NCBI GenBank assembly: GCA_019636015.1
Contig: JAHBYJ010000001.1
Coordinates: forward strand, 496,001-560,000
DNA from: Parvibaculaceae bacterium
GTDB lineage: Bacteria > Pseudomonadota > Alphaproteobacteria > Parvibaculales > Parvibaculaceae
Reading direction: 5' to 3'
Length of the DNA stretch: 64,000 nucleotides
The notes beneath the pieces are model-generated. The model saw only the letters and a list, made by a program, of their open reading frames with translations. It was not told where the DNA came from and ran no database searches. How positions within the stretch are numbered: the stretch's first letter is position 1; every line of letters starts with the position of its first letter. The position numbers were made by a program, and so were the translations under genes. Of the stretch, positions 37,265-47,016 are shown piece by piece.

Positions 37265-37413
37265 GGCTGATCCTTTCAGGTTTGCCGAGGACTTGGGAAG
37301 AGAACGTTCCTGCCCGAACGGGGTTCCGGAAAGTCACGCTCGATGTTCTTACATTGTTCTTGCGGACACCGCATGAGTCCGGCTAGGGTTTTCCCGTAAT
37401 ACGGGGGCATCCA

Positions 37414-38964
37414 ATGGTCGCGCATGTCGAGACGGTGGCGTTTCAGGGCGTCGAGGCGCGGCCTGTCGATGTCCAGGTCCATATGGCGGGCGGTGTCGTC
37501 GGCTTCGCGGTGGTCGGTCTTGGCGACAAGGCGGTGGCCGAAAGCCGCGAGCGGGTCCGCGCGGCCCTGCAGGCGATCGGCCTCGGGCTCCCCGCCAAGC
37601 GCATCACGGTCAATCTCGCCCCCGCCGACCTGCCGAAGGAAGGCAGCCACTACGATCTTCCCATCGCCCTCGGCCTTCTCGTCGCCATGGGCGTGCTGCC
37701 GCCGCAGGAGGTCGAGCGCTATGTCGTGATCGGCGAATTGTCATTGGATGGCGCGATCAATCCGGTGGCGGGCGCGCTTCCCGCCGCCATCGCTGCCAAT
37801 GCGCGCGGCAAGGGCCTCATCTGCCCGCTGGATTGCGGGCCCGAGGCCGCCTGGGCCGGCATGGGCGAGGACAATCCGGGCGGCGTTCTCGCGCCGCGCT
37901 CGATCATTGCGCTGGTCAATCACTTCCGCGGCACGCAGGTGATCTCGGAGCCCGCACCCCTGAAGGCGGTGGAGACCGGGCCGGTGCCCGACCTTCGCGA
38001 CATCAAGGGGCAGGAAAGCGCGAAACGCGCCCTCGAAGTCGCCGCCGCGGGCGGCCACAACATGCTGATGGTGGGTCCGCCGGGCTCCGGCAAGTCGATG
38101 CTCGCGGCGCGCCTGCCGGGCATTCTCCCGCCGCTCACACCGCGCGAAATGCTGGAGACCTCGATGGTCGCCTCGCTTGCGGGCGAGCTCCACCGCACCG
38201 GCGTCTCGCGCCGCCGTCCCTATCGCGCGCCGCATCATTCGGCTTCGATGCCGGCCCTTGTCGGCGGCGGTCTTCGCGTGAAGCCCGGCGAAGTCTCGCT
38301 CGCGCATCGGGGCGTCTTGTTCCTCGATGAACTGCCGGAGTTCCCGCGCCAGGTGCTGGACAGTCTCCGCCAGCCGCTCGAAACCGGCGAGGCGGTGGTC
38401 GCCCGCGCCAATGCGCATGTGACCTTTCCCGCAAGGTTCCAGCTTGTCGCCGCGATGAACCCCTGCCGCTGCGGCCATGCGGGCGATGCCGCGCGCGCCT
38501 GCCCGCGCGTGCCGCGCTGCGTGATGGATTATCAGGCGAAACTGTCGGGCCCCATGCTCGACCGCATCGACATTCATATCGAGGTGCCGCCCGTCGCCCA
38601 TGCCGATCTCGCGCTCCCGCCGCCCGCCGAAGGATCGGCGGAGGTTGCCGCCCGCGTCGCCCGCGCCCGCGAGACCCAACAGGCGCGTTTCGTGGAACTC
38701 GTCGGGCCGGGCTCCATGCTGCTGAACGCCCATGTCGAGGGCGAGCTTCTCGACCGCATCGCCGCGCCGGATGATGAAGGCCGCCGCCTTCTCGTCGAGG
38801 CATCCGAGCGCATGGGCCTCACCGCGCGCGGCTATCACCGCGTATTGCGCGTCGCCCGCACGCTGGCCGACCTCGAAGGCGCGGACAGTGTCCGCCGCCT
38901 CCATGTCGCAGAGGCGCTCGCCTATCGTGAAACCGTGGCCGGACGCCTCGGCGCCGCGGCATAG
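37414..38964 (+). CDS. YifB/ComM-family Mg-chelatase-like AAA ATPase
   Basis: A 516-residue ATPase. The N-terminal 170 residues form the Lon-like (S5 D2) domain; Walker A GPPGSGKS is at 221-228, Walker B in VLFLDELPEF, and the C-terminal region carries the Mg-chelatase helical part. The CRCGHAGDAARACPRVPRC segment is a probable zinc site. ComM helicases promote branch migration during natural transformation; orthologues in species not known to be competent probably help recombination or repair. It stands alone. Confidence 0.9.
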   Translation: MVAHVETVAFQGVEARPVDVQVHMAGGVVGFAVVGLGDKAVAESRERVRAALQAIGLGLPAKRITVNLAPADLPKEGSHYDLPIALGLLVAMGVLPPQEVERYVVIGELSLDGAINPVAGALPAAIAANARGKGLICPLDCGPEAAWAGMGEDNPGGVLAPRSIIALVNHFRGTQVISEPAPLKAVETGPVPDLRDIKGQESAKRALEVAAAGGHNMLMVGPPGSGKSMLAARLPGILPPLTPREMLETSMVASLAGELHRTGVSRRRPYRAPHHSASMPALVGGGLRVKPGEVSLAHRGVLFLDELPEFPRQVLDSLRQPLETGEAVVARANAHVTFPARFQLVAAMNPCRCGHAGDAARACPRVPRCVMDYQAKLSGPMLDRIDIHIEVPPVAHADLALPPPAEGSAEVAARVARARETQQARFVELVGPGSMLLNAHVEGELLDRIAAPDDEGRRLLVEASERMGLTARGYHRVLRVARTLADLEGADSVRRLHVAEALAYRETVAGRLGAAA

Positions 38965-39008
38965 CGCGCCCCCGTGGGTAAGGGGGCGGGTAAGGGGCCG
39001 GTAAGGGA

Positions 39009-39398
39009 TCAGAGCCCCGCCAGAATGCCGGCGAATGCGAGGCAACCGGCGGCGACGGCCATCGTCCCGCCGATGTGGAACGACCTCAGCGCCATCCAGT
39101 TCGCAAGGCCGGAAAGAGCGAAGATCGTGCCGGCAGTCGCGGCGATCGCGTTCCCGGCGCCGGCAAGACCGGCCTGCACAAGGGCGACCCCGAGAATGGC
39201 CCAGGCCAGCGACGGCAAATGCCATACGCCGCGAAGCAGCTCCCGCATCCGCCCTTTCCGCAGGAAGGCCGATGCGTCCTCCGCAAAGAGCGGCCGCAGC
39301 ACGTTGCGTTCGCCGAGCAGTGAGTGACCGAACCCGGTCGCGATGCCGAGCATGCCGGAGGCGATCAGAAAGAGGCTTGCCATGTCGTGTCGCTCCAT
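39009..39398 (-). CDS. Small four-helix membrane protein of unknown function
   Basis: A 129-residue hydrophobic protein with four predicted helices (about 6-28, 58-76, 80-100 and 106-127). The first helix contains ASGMLGIATGFGHSLLGERN, a pattern I have seen in uncharacterised alphaproteobacterial membrane proteins. The start may also be the methionine five residues in (MASLFL). No function assigned. It is divergent from the histidine kinase gene with about 118 bases between starts. Confidence 0.6.
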   Translation of the reverse strand: MERHDMASLFLIASGMLGIATGFGHSLLGERNVLRPLFAEDASAFLRKGRMRELLRGVWHLPSLAWAILGVALVQAGLAGAGNAIAATAGTIFALSGLANWMALRSFHIGGTMAVAAGCLAFAGILAGL

Positions 39399-39516
39399 CC
39401 TGCCGGGCCGCCGCCACTTTACCTTTTGCTAACCATAAGACTTAGCGCTTTCTCAAGCATGACACGGGCAGATTGTCGGGCAAATCGCTCGTTTCGCGCA
39501 TCGGGATCGGCCCTTC

Positions 39517-41718
39517 ATGTCCCTGTTCCCCCTCGAACAGACCCCGCTTTATCTGCTCCTCCTCGCCGCCGCCCTGCTGCCGGCGCTCGAGGCCTGGCGC
39601 CGCGCCTCGGTGCGCGCGAAGCGCCACCTCTCCCGCATCGCCGATCTCGAGGCGCGCATCGAAAATCTCCGCGACGAGAAATGGGAACTCGCCGAGCGCG
39701 GCGAACGCTACCGCGATCTCGTCCGCGCCCAGGGCGATCTCATCCTGCGCAAGGACCTGCAGGGCCGCCTCACTTATGTGAACGACGTCTTCTGCGACAC
39801 GTTCGGCTGTCTCCGGACGGAGGTGATCGGCCGCCCCTTCGTGCCGGACCTGCCGGAAGGTGCGCGCCCGCGCATGCTGGCGAGTTTTGCCGGCCTTGCC
39901 ACACCACCCTATCGCATGCGCTACGACGAACGCTGCGTGACGGCGCGGGGCCCGCGCTGGATCGCCTGGGAGGAATTCGCCGTCCGCGACGAGGACGGCA
40001 AGCTGATCGAGATTCAGGCGGTGGGCCGCGATGTCACCGACCGCAAGGAGGCCGAAGAGCGCCTTGCCGAGGCGCTTCAGCTCGCAAAGGATGCGAACCG
40101 GGCGAAATCGCTCTTCCTCGCCACCATGAGCCATGAAATCCGTACACCGATGAACGGCGTGATCGGCATGGCAAAGCTCCTGCTCGATACCAAGCTCGAG
40201 CCCGCGCAGCGCTCCTATGCGGAGGCCGTGCGTGCCTCGGGCGAGGCCCTTCTCAACATCATCAACGATATTCTCGACTATTCGAAGATCGAGGCAGGCA
40301 AGGTCGTTCTGGAAGAGGCCCTGTTCGATCCGCGCGCCGTGCTGGAAGGCGTGGCCGAGCTTCTGGCGCCGCGCGCCTTCGACAAGCATCTCGAAATCGT
40401 CACCGAGATTTCGCCCTCCGTGCCGCGCCGCATCGTCGGCGACGAAATGCGCATCCGCCAGATCCTGCTCAATCTCGCGGGCAATGCGATCAAGTTCACG
40501 GGCGAGGGCGGCGTCGCGCTGCGCCTCTATCGCGATATGGCGAACGGGCACGGTGCTCGCGGCGAGATCGTGATCGAGGTCGAGGATACCGGCATCGGCA
40601 TGGACGAACATGCGCGCGAACACATTTTCGACGAGTTCGCGCAGGCCGATCAGTCCCATGCGCGCCGCTACGAGGGCACTGGCCTCGGCCTTGCCATCAC
40701 GAAGCGCCTCGTCACCGCCATGGGCGGCCGCATCGAAGTGGAAAGCGAGGAAGGGGAGGGCTCGCTCTTCCGCGTGCGCCTGCCGCTCCGCCGCGCACCG
40801 GGCGAGAGCGATGCGCCCGCACCTGCAACGCTGGCGGGCCTCACCGCCCTCATCCTGAGCGAACATCCGCTGGTCGGTCGCGCGCTCGCAGCCGCCGCGG
40901 AAGCCGCGGGCGCCGGGACCCATCTCGTCGCCTCGCGCGACGGGCTTGCCGATGCGCTCCGCGCCACAAGCCCCGACATCTTCATCTGCCCGCTTGGCGA
41001 AGGCGCGGCCGGCCTTGCGGCAGAGGCCCGCGCCATCATGCCGAATATCGGCACGCTGCTCCTGCTTCGCCCGCAGGACCGCGGCCGCCTCGCCGAACTT
41101 GCAGGCGGCCCCGGCGCCCCCTTCGACGGTTATCTGGTGCGTCCCGTCCGCGCCGCCTCGCTCGTCGCGCGCATGACGGCGCTTCGCGTGCGAAGCTGGA
41201 TGCCGCATGCCCCGGCGCCCGAGACGCGCGATTATGACGATACGGTCGATGCCGAAGCGCCGCCACTGCCGCCTCTCGCGCCCGCCGCGCTCTCGCAGCT
41301 CACCGTGCTTGTCGCCGAAGACAACGAGATCAACGCGCTGCTCACCCGCACCCTGCTCGAACATTCGGGCCATGAAGTCCGCCTCGCGCGGAACGGCGCC
41401 GAAGCCGTCGCCGCGCTCGAGGCCGACGCGAATGGCGAGATCGATCTCGTACTGATGGACCTTCACATGCCCGGCATGGACGGCTTCGAGGCGACAGCCC
41501 GCATCCGCGCGCTCGGGCGCCCTCACGCCTCGATCCCCGTCATCGCCCTCACCGCCAATGCCATGGCGGATGACCGCCAGGCCTGCCTCGATGCGGCGAT
41601 GGACGACTACCTCTCGAAGCCGGTGGCGGCGGAGGACCTCGCCCGCACGCTCTCGCTCTGGGCCTGCCGCCGTTCTTCCCACGGTCTCCCCGCTGGCGAA
41701 AAAACCGGGACCGCCTAA
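39517..41718 (+). CDS. PAS-domain hybrid sensor histidine kinase/response regulator
   Basis: A 733-residue signalling protein. Order: one N-terminal hydrophobic helix (about 8-25), coiled coil (32-68), PAS domain (about 70-180), HisKA with phospho-acceptor H206 (MSHEIRTPMNG), HATPase_c with N-box N323 and G-boxes DTGIGM and GTGLGLAI, a degenerate receiver-like domain (about 440-560) lacking the acceptor aspartate, and an intact receiver (about 594-715) with D648 and K701. The signal and output are unknown; no partner response regulator gene is adjacent. Confidence 0.93.
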   Translation: MSLFPLEQTPLYLLLLAAALLPALEAWRRASVRAKRHLSRIADLEARIENLRDEKWELAERGERYRDLVRAQGDLILRKDLQGRLTYVNDVFCDTFGCLRTEVIGRPFVPDLPEGARPRMLASFAGLATPPYRMRYDERCVTARGPRWIAWEEFAVRDEDGKLIEIQAVGRDVTDRKEAEERLAEALQLAKDANRAKSLFLATMSHEIRTPMNGVIGMAKLLLDTKLEPAQRSYAEAVRASGEALLNIINDILDYSKIEAGKVVLEEALFDPRAVLEGVAELLAPRAFDKHLEIVTEISPSVPRRIVGDEMRIRQILLNLAGNAIKFTGEGGVALRLYRDMANGHGARGEIVIEVEDTGIGMDEHAREHIFDEFAQADQSHARRYEGTGLGLAITKRLVTAMGGRIEVESEEGEGSLFRVRLPLRRAPGESDAPAPATLAGLTALILSEHPLVGRALAAAAEAAGAGTHLVASRDGLADALRATSPDIFICPLGEGAAGLAAEARAIMPNIGTLLLLRPQDRGRLAELAGGPGAPFDGYLVRPVRAASLVARMTALRVRSWMPHAPAPETRDYDDTVDAEAPPLPPLAPAALSQLTVLVAEDNEINALLTRTLLEHSGHEVRLARNGAEAVAALEADANGEIDLVLMDLHMPGMDGFEATARIRALGRPHASIPVIALTANAMADDRQACLDAAMDDYLSKPVAAEDLARTLSLWACRRSSHGLPAGEKTGTA

Positions 41719-41769
41719 AGTGGGTGCGGTTCCGATTCGGAGCCGCGATCCAAGGGGGAGACGGGCCGC

Positions 41770-43236
41770 ATGCCGGCAGACCAGACATCGAGCGAACGGC
41801 CAACAGCCCGGCCAACAGCCATGACGCGCGCCCGCGGCTGGGCGTCGAGCTTCGCGGTCTATCTCGAATACCGCACCATCATCATGCTGTTGCTCGGCTT
41901 CGCGGCCGGCCTGCCTTTCCTGCTTGTCTTCTCGACGCTGTCGGCATGGCTGCGCGAGGCGGGCATCTCCCGCACCGATATCGGCCTCATGTCCTATGTC
42001 GGCCTTGCCTATACGATCAAGTTCCTCTGGGCGCCGGTGATCGACCATATCCGCCTGCCGCTGCTCGACAGGCTTCTCGGCAAGCGCCGCGCCTGGATGG
42101 TGCTGGCGCAGCTCGTTGCCGCCTCCGCGCTTGTCGGCCTCTCGCTGCAGGACCCCGCCCAATCGCTGATGCCGGTCGTCATCTTCGCGCTCATCCTCGC
42201 CTTCGCCTCCGCCACGCAGGATATCGCCGTCGATGCCTGGCGCATCGAGGCCGCGCCCGACGAGAAACAGGGCGCGATGGCCGCAACCTATCAGCTCGGC
42301 TACCGCGTCGCCCTCATTGCCTCGGGCGCGGGCGCGCTCTTCATCGCCGAAGGCGTGTCCTGGTCGGCGGCCTATTTCACCATGGCGCTGCTGATGGGCG
42401 TCGGCCTTGCCGCCGCGCTGCTCGCGCCGCGCGTCGCGGAAGCGGAAGCCCCCGCCATCGGCGAGGAAACGGTGGAGCGCTTCGTTCATCGCATGCATGC
42501 GGATGGGCGCATGGCGCGCATCACGGCCTGGGTCTACCGCGCCATCGTCGCGCCCTTCATCGATTTCTTCGGCCGTTACGGCTGGTGGTCGCTCGCCCTC
42601 CTCGCGCTGATCGGGCTCTACCGGGTGCCCGATTTCGTCATGGGGGTAATGGCGAACCCGCTTTACATCGATCTCGGCTTCGAACTCTCGACCATCGCCA
42701 CCATCGTGAAGTTCTACGGCATCTGGATGACGATCGCGGGCGCGCTGGTCGGCGGCATCGTGACGGCAAAGATCGGCGTGTTGCGCGCGCTGCTGCTCGG
42801 GGCGATTGCCGCTACCGGCACGAACCTCATATTCGTCTGGCTCGTCTTCCAGGGGGCGGATGCGGCGGCCCTTACGGTGACCATCTCGATCGAGAATTTC
42901 TCGGGCGGCTTCGCCGGCACCTGCCTCATCGCCTATATGTCGAGCCTCGTGAACCACAGCTTCGCGGCCACCCAGTATGCGCTGTTCAGCTCCGCCTTCG
43001 CGCTGCCCGGCAAGCTGATCGGCGGCCAGTCCGGCGTCATGGTGGACGGCTTCTCGGCATCCGCCGCCTTCACCGAGCCCTTCATCGCCATGGCGCCGCA
43101 CCTTACCGCCCAGACGGCAGGCTATATTCCCTTCTTCGTCTCGACCGCGATCATGGGACTGCCGGCGATCCTGCTGATTCTCGCCGTCATGATCTTCCGC
43201 CCGCAGCCGAAGCCTGCCCCCGGCGCCCAAAATTAA
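41770..43236 (+). CDS. AmpG-family MFS transporter
   Basis: A 488-residue membrane protein with about 14 hydrophobic segments. The LLGFAAGLPFLLVFSTLSAWLREAG and SYVGLAYTIKFLWAPVID motifs, here given in parts, together with ATQDIAVDAWRIE, are typical of AmpG, the inner-membrane permease that imports anhydromuropeptides for cell-wall recycling. The first 18 residues are polar; the second methionine (MTRARGW) at 41821 is an alternative start. It is monocistronic or follows the kinase gene by 51 bases. Confidence 0.88.
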   Translation: MPADQTSSERPTARPTAMTRARGWASSFAVYLEYRTIIMLLLGFAAGLPFLLVFSTLSAWLREAGISRTDIGLMSYVGLAYTIKFLWAPVIDHIRLPLLDRLLGKRRAWMVLAQLVAASALVGLSLQDPAQSLMPVVIFALILAFASATQDIAVDAWRIEAAPDEKQGAMAATYQLGYRVALIASGAGALFIAEGVSWSAAYFTMALLMGVGLAAALLAPRVAEAEAPAIGEETVERFVHRMHADGRMARITAWVYRAIVAPFIDFFGRYGWWSLALLALIGLYRVPDFVMGVMANPLYIDLGFELSTIATIVKFYGIWMTIAGALVGGIVTAKIGVLRALLLGAIAATGTNLIFVWLVFQGADAAALTVTISIENFSGGFAGTCLIAYMSSLVNHSFAATQYALFSSAFALPGKLIGGQSGVMVDGFSASAAFTEPFIAMAPHLTAQTAGYIPFFVSTAIMGLPAILLILAVMIFRPQPKPAPGAQN

Positions 43237-43363
43237 CGCTTTACTTTCAAGGCCTTGCAGGCGACATCAAGCTGTCATCCAGGCCTGCGACAAGCGATCC
43301 GGACCCATGGGTCCGCCCTCGCGATTTCTTGGCAAGGGCGGGCGATGATGAAAGGATAGCGAA

Positions 43364-44380
43364 ATGACCGTTCACAGCCTTGCCGGGAACGAGGCGATCA
43401 CGGTCTGGGGGGATGGCGCGGCAGCTCTTGTGCCCGTGTCGGGTTTCGGGCGCACCGGGCGAGGTGCGGAAGTGGGTTCAGGTTCCGGCGTAATGACAGC
43501 GACAGAAACGAATGGAAGCGCCGCCGCGCTCGCGTCGGCAGCGGCGCGGCCGGTGAGTTACGGGCGCAAGGGCGCGCTCGAGGTGAGGCTTGCCCGCTCC
43601 GCGCGCGAGATCGATGCCGCTCAGGCCGTGCGCTACCGCGTCTTCTACGAGGAAATGTCGGCAAAGGCCGATGAGGCGACGAGGGCGAGCAAGCGCGATG
43701 TCGACCGTTTCGACGAGATTTGCGACCACCTTCTTGTCGTCGATCACGATCTGGTGCCGGAAGGCGAGAGCGCTGAAGGCGATCTGCCGCCCGAAGCGGT
43801 GATCGGCTGCTACCGCCTGCTGCGCCAGGAAGTCGCGGAGCGTCATGGCGGCTTCTATACCGCCAGCGAATATGACATAGGCCCGCTTCTCGCGCGCCAT
43901 TCCGATCTGCGTTTTCTGGAGCTCGGCCGCTCCTGCGTGCTGCCGCCCTACCGCACCAAGCCGACGGTGGAACTCCTCTGGCACGGCATCATGCATTATG
44001 TGACCGAGCACAAGCTCGACGTCATGTTCGGCTGCGCGAGCTTCGAGGGCACGGAACCGGAAAACCTCGCCCCCGCGCTTTCATGGCTCCATCACCATCA
44101 CGCGGCGCCCGAGGACTGGAAGGTCCGCGCGCTGCCGGAGCTTTATGTCGAGATGAACCGCATTCCGGCGGACGAGCTCGATCAGCGCGAGGCGCTCCGC
44201 ATGCTGCCGCCCATGATCAAGGGCTATCTCCGCGCGGGCTGCTATATCGGCGAGGGCGCGGTGATCGACCGGCAGTTCGGCACGACCGACGTGCTGATCC
44301 TCTTCCCCGTCGCGCAGATTTCCGACCGCTACCTGACGAAGTTCGGCGCGAAATATGGCACGCCGGGCAAGCAGGGCTGA
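43364..44380 (+). CDS. olsB: OlsB-type GNAT acyltransferase (ornithine lipid synthesis)
   Basis: A 338-residue protein of the OlsB/hemolysin-like GNAT family. The core begins at about residue 72 (LEVRLARSAREIDAAQAVRYRVFYEEM, given in part) and includes VIGCYRLLRQ, FLELGRSCVLPPYRTKPTVELLW (in part) and MLPPMIKGYLRAGC. OlsB transfers a 3-hydroxyacyl group to the alpha-amino group of ornithine, giving lyso-ornithine lipid. No olsA is adjacent. The first 60 residues are low-complexity and may be a mis-start; an ATG at 43493 is the main alternative, but AAAGGA lies before 43364. Confidence 0.82.
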   Translation: MTVHSLAGNEAITVWGDGAAALVPVSGFGRTGRGAEVGSGSGVMTATETNGSAAALASAAARPVSYGRKGALEVRLARSAREIDAAQAVRYRVFYEEMSAKADEATRASKRDVDRFDEICDHLLVVDHDLVPEGESAEGDLPPEAVIGCYRLLRQEVAERHGGFYTASEYDIGPLLARHSDLRFLELGRSCVLPPYRTKPTVELLWHGIMHYVTEHKLDVMFGCASFEGTEPENLAPALSWLHHHHAAPEDWKVRALPELYVEMNRIPADELDQREALRMLPPMIKGYLRAGCYIGEGAVIDRQFGTTDVLILFPVAQISDRYLTKFGAKYGTPGKQG

Positions 44381-44421
44381 GAAGGGATATGCGAGGGCTG
44401 CCCCTCGCTCCCTTTATCGTC

Positions 44422-44505
44422 ATGACCCGCTTTATGCGGGTCATCCACGTCTTCCTTTACATCATCTGCCGTCAAGACGTGGATGGCCCGGACAAGCCGG
44501 GCCAT
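44422..44505. repeat. Dispersed cruciform repeat, copy 1
   Basis: Two 9-base-stem hairpins, ATGACCCGC/GCGGGTCAT (44422-44444) and ATGGCCCGG/CCGGGCCAT (44483-44505), are joined by an outer stem CCACGTCTT/AAGACGTGG (44445-44453 with 44474-44482). The same structure occurs in reverse orientation at 49783-49863. It lies between olsB and maeB, whose genes end here convergently, so it may also serve as a terminator. Confidence 0.8.
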
Positions 44506-44536
44506 GACATTGTTGGCTTGAGAGACGTCTAGCCAC

Positions 44537-46801
44537 CTACCGGTAGAGATTATAAGCCGCCAGCGCCGCCATGTTGACGAGGTCGGAAACGGTCGCCGTC
44601 ATCGGCACGATCTGCACCGGCTTCTTGAGGCCGACGAGAAGCGGGCCGATCAGCGTCGAGCCGCCCAGCACGCGAAGCAGCTTGGTCGAGATCGAGGCGG
44701 CGTGGATCGCAGGCATGACGAGCACATTCGCCGTGTCGGTCAGCCGGCAGAAGGGATAGAGCGCCATCGTCTCGCGGTTGAGCGCGACATCGGCGGCCAT
44801 CTCGCCTTCATATTCGAAATCGACCTTGCGCCGGTCGAGAATGTTCACCGCCTGGCGCACCGTCGAGGGGCGCTCATGGATATGCGTGCCGAAGCTCGAA
44901 TTGGCGAGCAGCGCGACGCGCGGCTCATAGCCGAGGCGGCGCGCGACTTCGGCCGCCTGCGTCGCGATATCGGCAAGCTCTTCCGCCGTCGGCATTTCAT
45001 AGACATTGGTGTCGGCGACGAGCACGGTGCGCCCGCCTGCCACGACGAGCGTCACGCCGATGGGGCGCTTGTCGTCCACCGCGTCGATCACGCGGCGCAC
45101 TTCCTCAAGCGCCACCGAATAGGTGCGCGTCACGCCCGTCACCATCGCGTCCGCATCGCCCCGCTCCACCATCACGGCGGAGAAGATGTTGCGGTCATTG
45201 CTCACGAGCCGGTGGCAGTCGCGATAGAGATAGCCGTTGCGCTGCTGCTTCTCGTAGAGGAAGTCCGTATATTCCGGCACTTTCTCGGAAATGCGCGCAT
45301 TGCGGATGTCGAGCCCGACGCTCGCATCGAGGCCGATCTGCGCCATCGTATCGCGGATCTGTTCCTCGCGGCCGACAAGGATCGGATGGCCGAGGCCCGC
45401 ATCGCGGAAGGCGAGCGCCGCGCGGATCACGCGCTCTTCCTCGCCTTCGGCAAAGACGACGCGCTTCGGGTCGCGCCTGACCTTGTCCATGATGACCTGC
45501 AGCGTGCCGGCAGTCGGGTTGAGGCGGGCCTGCAGGCGGTTCTTGTAGGCTTCCATGTCGACGATCGGCGCGCGCGCGACGCCCGTATCCATCGCCGCCT
45601 TCGCGACAGCCGGGGGAATTTCGCGGATGAGGCGCGGATCGAACGGCACGGGAATGATGTATTGCGGGCCGAAGCGCGGACGCTCGCCCTGATAGGCCGC
45701 CGCCACTTCGTCCGGCACGTCCTCGCGGGCGAGCTTTGCCAGCGCCTCCGCACAGGCGATCTTCATTTCCTCGTTGATCGCGCTGGCGCGCACATCGAGC
45801 GCGCCGCGGAAGATATAGGGGAACCCGAGGACATTGTTCACCTGGTTCGCATAGTCGCTGCGGCCCGTCGCCATGATGGCGTCGTCGCGCACCTGCGCCA
45901 CTTCTTCCGGCGTGATCTCGGGATCGGGATTGGCCATCGCGAAGATGATCGGCCGCGCCGCCATGGAGGCGACCATTTTCGGCGTCAGCGCCCCCTTCAC
46001 CGAAAGGCCGAGGAAAACATCGGCGCCTTCCATCGCTTCCTCGAGCGTCCGCCGGTCGGTCGTCACCGCATGGGCCGACTTCCACTGGTTCATGCCTTCG
46101 CTGCGGCCCTTGTAGATCACGCCCTTGGTGTCGCAGAGGATCGCATTGTCATGCGGCAGGCCCATCGCCTTGATGAGCTCGAGACAGGCAATGCCTGCCG
46201 AGCCCGCGCCGTTCACGACAACCTTGATGTCCTTGATGTCGCGCTTGGTGAGATAGAGCGCGTTGATGAGGCCGGCCGCCGTGATGATTGCGGTGCCGTG
46301 CTGGTCGTCATGGAAGACGGGAATGTCCATGAGCTCGCGCAGGCGGCTCTCGATCACGAAGCAGTCGGGCGCGGAAATATCTTCCAGATTGATGCCGCCG
46401 AAGGAGGGCCCGAGATAGCGCACCGAATTGATGAAGGCGTCGACATCCTTCGTATCGACTTCGAGGTCGATCGAGTCGACATCGGCAAAGCGCTTGAAGA
46501 GGACGGCCTTGCCCTCCATCACGGGCTTGGAGGCGAGCGCCCCGAGATCGCCGAGCCCGAGGATCGCCGTGCCGTTCGAGATCACCGCGACGAGATTGCC
46601 CTTGCTCGTATATTCATAGGCCGCATCGGGATTTTCCGCGATCGCGCGCACCGGCACCGCCACGCCCGGACTATAGGCGAGCGACAGATCATGCTGCGTC
46701 GCCATGGGCTTGGTGGCGTTGATTTCGAGCTTCCCGGGCTTGCCCTGGGAATGGAAGAGGAGCGCTTCCTCGTCGGTAAACTGGCGGCGCTTTTTGCTCA
46801 T
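44537..46801 (-). CDS. maeB: NADP-dependent malic enzyme with C-terminal phosphotransacetylase-like domain
   Basis: Decarboxylates malate to pyruvate with NADP. The 754-residue protein has the malic N-terminal domain ([34 protein letters not shown] in parts, DDQHGTAII), the NAD(P)-binding domain ([18 protein letters not shown] in part), and from about residue 425 a domain related to phosphate acetyltransferase that is thought to be regulatory (acetyl-CoA-responsive) and not catalytic. The ATG at 46801 ([12 protein letters not shown]) is preferred over an upstream arginine-rich extension. Divergent from mutS. Confidence 0.95.
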   Translation of the reverse strand: MSKKRRQFTDEEALLFHSQGKPGKLEINATKPMATQHDLSLAYSPGVAVPVRAIAENPDAAYEYTSKGNLVAVISNGTAILGLGDLGALASKPVMEGKAVLFKRFADVDSIDLEVDTKDVDAFINSVRYLGPSFGGINLEDISAPDCFVIESRLRELMDIPVFHDDQHGTAIITAAGLINALYLTKRDIKDIKVVVNGAGSAGIACLELIKAMGLPHDNAILCDTKGVIYKGRSEGMNQWKSAHAVTTDRRTLEEAMEGADVFLGLSVKGALTPKMVASMAARPIIFAMANPDPEITPEEVAQVRDDAIMATGRSDYANQVNNVLGFPYIFRGALDVRASAINEEMKIACAEALAKLAREDVPDEVAAAYQGERPRFGPQYIIPVPFDPRLIREIPPAVAKAAMDTGVARAPIVDMEAYKNRLQARLNPTAGTLQVIMDKVRRDPKRVVFAEGEEERVIRAALAFRDAGLGHPILVGREEQIRDTMAQIGLDASVGLDIRNARISEKVPEYTDFLYEKQQRNGYLYRDCHRLVSNDRNIFSAVMVERGDADAMVTGVTRTYSVALEEVRRVIDAVDDKRPIGVTLVVAGGRTVLVADTNVYEMPTAEELADIATQAAEVARRLGYEPRVALLANSSFGTHIHERPSTVRQAVNILDRRKVDFEYEGEMAADVALNRETMALYPFCRLTDTANVLVMPAIHAASISTKLLRVLGGSTLIGPLLVGLKKPVQIVPMTATVSDLVNMAALAAYNLYR

Positions 46802-47016
46802 TTGTCTGGTCCGGCGTGTTCGGCAAGCGGGCAGGGCGAAATGCCCCGGTCTCGAAGCCCGCTTTTTAGGCTGGCGACCCGCCAATAACAAGCGAACTCC
46901 GTTGATTTTGCGTGTCCTTGCCACGCTTTCCGGGGCCTGTCCCCCTTCTTTCGGGGGCCGTTCGGGGGCTCATCGCGGTCTTTCCGCCCGCGCCGGTTCT
47001 GATACTCTCCGGCCCC

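Noticed and set aside
39442-43230. A 1262-codon open frame on the minus strand
   Set aside because: It is antisense to the hybrid kinase and the AmpG-like transporter; the translation is rich in arginine, histidine and alanine with no recognisable domain, the usual shadow in high-G+C DNA.
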